From assembly GCF_947259345.1 (NCBI RefSeq), contig NZ_CAMYLS010000003.1:1-64000 (forward strand): 64,000 nucleotides of DNA. The letters run 5' to 3'. The stretch is from an uncultured Maricaulis sp. Its GTDB lineage: Bacteria; Pseudomonadota; Alphaproteobacteria; Caulobacterales; Maricaulaceae. This document shows, piece after piece, positions 61,972 through 64,000 of the stretch. A model generated the notes under the pieces. That model had not been told where the DNA came from. It searched no databases and worked only from the letters and a program-made list of their open reading frames with translations. The stretch's first letter is position 1; each line of letters starts with the position of its first letter. Both the position numbers and the translations under genes were made by a program.

Positions 61972-62766
61972 ATGACAGACGCCGCGCTGGCGCTCCACGC
62001 TGAAAATGTCCGGATGACATTCGGTGAGACCAAGGCGCTCGACGATGTGAGCCTGGATGTCAAGCCGGGTGAAATGGTCGCGCTGATCGGTCCGTCCGGG
62101 TCCGGCAAGTCTACCCTGCTGCGGGTCGCCGCTGCCTTGCAGGTCGCTGATGAGGCCAGCGGGCCCGTCTCTGTCATGGGCCGGACCATGCAGAAGCGTG
62201 GCAAGCTGTCCAAGGGTGTTCAGCGGAACCGGATCAAGCTGGGCTTCATCTTCCAGCAATTCAATCTGGTTGGTCGTCTCTCCCTGTTCCAGAACGTGCT
62301 GGTCGGCGCGCTCGGTCGCCTGCCGACCTGGCGCGGCGTGCTCGGTATCTTTCCCAATGACGTCAAGCAGACGGCGATGGATGCGTTGACCCGCGTTGGC
62401 GTCGACAGTTTCGCGGCGCGCCGGGCCTCCAACCTCTCCGGTGGCCAGCAGCAGCGCGGCGCCATCGCCCGGGCGCTGGTCCAGGGCGCGGAAGTGCTGT
62501 TCGCCGACGAACCGATTGCCTCGCTCGACCCGGTCTCCGCCCGCAAGGTGATGGAGACGCTGCGTGAGCTCAATCTGGACGACAAGCTGACCGTGGTGGT
62601 CACCCTGCACCAGGTCGACTACGCCCAGCGTTTCTGCGACCGCATCGTTGCGCTCAACAAGGGCCGTATCGTCTATGACGGTCCCGCCCGCGAGCTGAAG
62701 CGCGACAAGCTGATCGAGATTTACGGCCCCGAATTCGAAGCCGCCTTCGAAGGGGGAGAAGCGTGA
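61972..62766 (+). CDS. phnC: PhnC-type ABC transporter ATPase
   Basis: A 264-residue ATPase: Walker A GPSGSGKST at 40-48, Q-loop FIFQQFNLVGRLS, signature LSGGQQQRGAIARAL, Walker B VLFADEP and switch His in VVTLHQVDYA. The sequence around FNLVGRLSLFQNVLVGALGR is typical of phosphonate/phosphate PhnC. ATG at 61972 follows AAGGGG. It overlaps phnD (TGATG). A Pho-box-like site lies upstream, fitting induction under phosphate limitation. Confidence 0.9.
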   Translation: MTDAALALHAENVRMTFGETKALDDVSLDVKPGEMVALIGPSGSGKSTLLRVAAALQVADEASGPVSVMGRTMQKRGKLSKGVQRNRIKLGFIFQQFNLVGRLSLFQNVLVGALGRLPTWRGVLGIFPNDVKQTAMDALTRVGVDSFAARRASNLSGGQQQRGAIARALVQGAEVLFADEPIASLDPVSARKVMETLRELNLDDKLTVVVTLHQVDYAQRFCDRIVALNKGRIVYDGPARELKRDKLIEIYGPEFEAAFEGGEA

Positions 62767-64000
62767 TGAGACCCGTCTTGACCCAACCCTTCCGCAGCCT
62801 CGCCAAGGCCTGCCTCCTGCTCGCCGCCCTGACCCTGAGCGCCTGTTCAGGCTCCGTCGACCAGCCGCGCTCCTCGACCGGCGCGTCCAGCAATGCCGCG
62901 GCCCCGGGCGAAGAGCGCCGGGTGCTCAATTTCGGCATTATCGCTACTGAATCCTCCTCGACCCAGGAGACCAATTGGCGGCCCTTCATCGAAGCCATGT
63001 CCGAATGGACCGGCTATGACATCCAGCCCTATTACGCCTCGGACTATGCCGGCGTGATCCAGGCCATGCGCTATGACAGCGTGCAATTTGCCTGGTTCTC
63101 CAACTTCTCCGGCCTGCAGGCCGTGCGCCGGGCCGGCGGGGAAGTCTTCGCCAAGGCGACCTATCCGGACGGATCGGAAGGCTATCATTCGGTCCTGCTG
63201 GTCCCGAGTGACAGCCCGATCCAGACCGTGGACGACATCCTGGAATGTGATCAGACCCTCGATTTCGGCATGGGCGATCCCAATTCGACCTCGGGCTATC
63301 TGGTCCCGTCGGCCTTCATTTTCGCCCCGCGCGGGATTGATCCGAGTGAGTGCTACAACTCGGTGCGCAATGCCAATCACGAGGCCAATGCGGTTGCGGT
63401 GGCCAATGACCTGATTGATGTCGGTACCAATAACACCACCAACATGATCCTGCTCGAGCGCTCGCGCCCGGACATGCATTCCCGCTTGCGCGAGATCTGG
63501 CGCTCTCCGATGATCGGCACCGATCCGATTATCTGGCGGGCTGATCTCGACATCGAAGCCAAGCAGCGCCTGCAATACTTCTTCATGAATTTCGGGCGCA
63601 TGGGCACGGCTGAGGAAATTGCCGAGGCGCGGGCCATTCTCGACCCGCTCTATTTCGGTACCTTCCTGCCGGCCTCCAATGCGCATCTCGATCCGATCGT
63701 GCAGCTGGAGATCGTTCGCGATCTCACCAATGTCCGCAATGATCCGGACCTGACGGATGGGGAACGCACGACCCGCATCGCCGAGCTGGAAGCGCGCCTG
63801 GCCGAGGTCGAGGCCGGCAATACCGGTCTGACCAGCCAGGGCAATTCCTTCGAGCAGATCACCAATGAGGCGGCCGGTCAGCCGCGCGCCGAAGCCGAGG
63901 GTCCCGACTGGATCATGGGCGGTATCCTGCTGATCGTCGCCGTGGGCGGTGTGGTCATGCTGCTGTGGGCCTCCGCGCCGCGGGGTCCGGGACCGAAAGT
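62766..64000 (+). CDS. phnD: PhnD-type phosphate/phosphonate-binding lipoprotein, cut by window edge
   Basis: The frame from the ATG at 62766 stays open for 411 codons to the edge. Lipobox TLSACSG (Cys27), then a PhnD-type binding domain: LNFGIIATESSSTQETNWRP, YYASDYAGVIQAMRY, FAWFSNFSG, GYHSVLLVPSDS, DFGMGDPNSTSGYLVPSAFI and WRSPMIGTDPIIWR. Residues about 385-405 form an extra hydrophobic segment (WIMGGILLIVAVGGVVMLLW), unusual in this family. A helical linker rich in Glu (about 335-365) precedes it. The stop lies beyond 64000; phnE-type permease genes should follow. Confidence 0.85.
   Translation, partial: MRPVLTQPFRSLAKACLLLAALTLSACSGSVDQPRSSTGASSNAAAPGEERRVLNFGIIATESSSTQETNWRPFIEAMSEWTGYDIQPYYASDYAGVIQAMRYDSVQFAWFSNFSGLQAVRRAGGEVFAKATYPDGSEGYHSVLLVPSDSPIQTVDDILECDQTLDFGMGDPNSTSGYLVPSAFIFAPRGIDPSECYNSVRNANHEANAVAVANDLIDVGTNNTTNMILLERSRPDMHSRLREIWRSPMIGTDPIIWRADLDIEAKQRLQYFFMNFGRMGTAEEIAEARAILDPLYFGTFLPASNAHLDPIVQLEIVRDLTNVRNDPDLTDGERTTRIAELEARLAEVEAGNTGLTSQGNSFEQITNEAAGQPRAEAEGPDWIMGGILLIVAVGGVVMLLWASAPRGPGPK

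Overview
This is a high-GC, densely coded stretch of an alphaproteobacterial chromosome. The best match is the Maricaulis/Hyphomonadaceae group. Pointers to that group are an acetylglutamate kinase fused to an N-acetyltransferase domain (the NAGS/K type characterised from Maricaulis maris), an Oar-like TonB-dependent receptor, a cysG-DUF2849-cysI-DUF934/cysH order, and heavy use of ATGA/TGATG stop-start overlaps. I see no rRNA, tRNA, CRISPR array, integrase or insertion sequence.

Layout. 1-7.9 kb: assimilatory sulfate reduction and cysteine synthesis on the minus strand (cysG, DUF2849, cysI, DUF934-cysH fusion, cysK, ferredoxin reductase), with a divergent LysR regulator. 8.0-9.4 kb: a conserved protein of unknown function and an AT-rich orphan membrane protein that looks acquired. 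9.6-14.3 kb: a three-gene 2-oxoacid:ferredoxin oxidoreductase operon whose first gene is a GltD-like flavoprotein with extra Fe-S motifs. 14.4-18.4 kb: four related HTH-plus-PAS-like regulators, three in a tight tandem operon, around a PiT-like membrane protein. 19-25 kb: M28 peptidase lipoprotein, MFS transporter, alpha/beta hydrolase, histidine phosphatase and kdsB. 25.2-28.5 kb: arginine genes of the acetylated route (acetylornithine carbamoyltransferase, NAGS/K, argC). 28.4-33.6 kb: an ArnT/PMT-like glycosyltransferase and an Oar-like receptor. 33.7-44.2 kb: polyamine genes (agmatine deiminase, N-carbamoylputrescine amidase, PLP decarboxylase, deoxyhypusine-synthase-like protein) mixed with MarC, an OppA-like lipoprotein and a 1 kb repeat-rich gap. 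44.6-50.2 kb: a duplicated-domain lipoprotein paired with a TonB-dependent receptor. 50.4-61.9 kb: type II secretion genes gspC-gspN plus a convergent short prepilin peptidase. 62-64 kb: phnC/phnD-type ABC transporter genes behind a Pho-box-like site, cut by the window edge.

How it fits together. The sulfur genes lead from adenylyl-sulfate to cysteine; lack of cysJ next to cysI and presence of a ferredoxin reductase suggest ferredoxin-driven sulfite reduction. Arginine and polyamine genes could link arginine or agmatine and ornithine to putrescine and a longer polyamine. The PhoB-like site at phnC, a shared TGTCACAAAA element in front of both outer-membrane receptor loci, the PiT-like protein and the adjacent secretion system hint at a phosphate-response theme; that is inference.

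The most interesting unexplained signals are a 42-codon leader ORF ending one base before the polyamine decarboxylase start, the tandem HTH-PAS regulator array, the shared TGTCACAAAA elements, the duplicated lipoprotein/receptor pair, a PhnD-like protein with both a lipobox and a C-terminal membrane anchor, and paired dispersed repeats.
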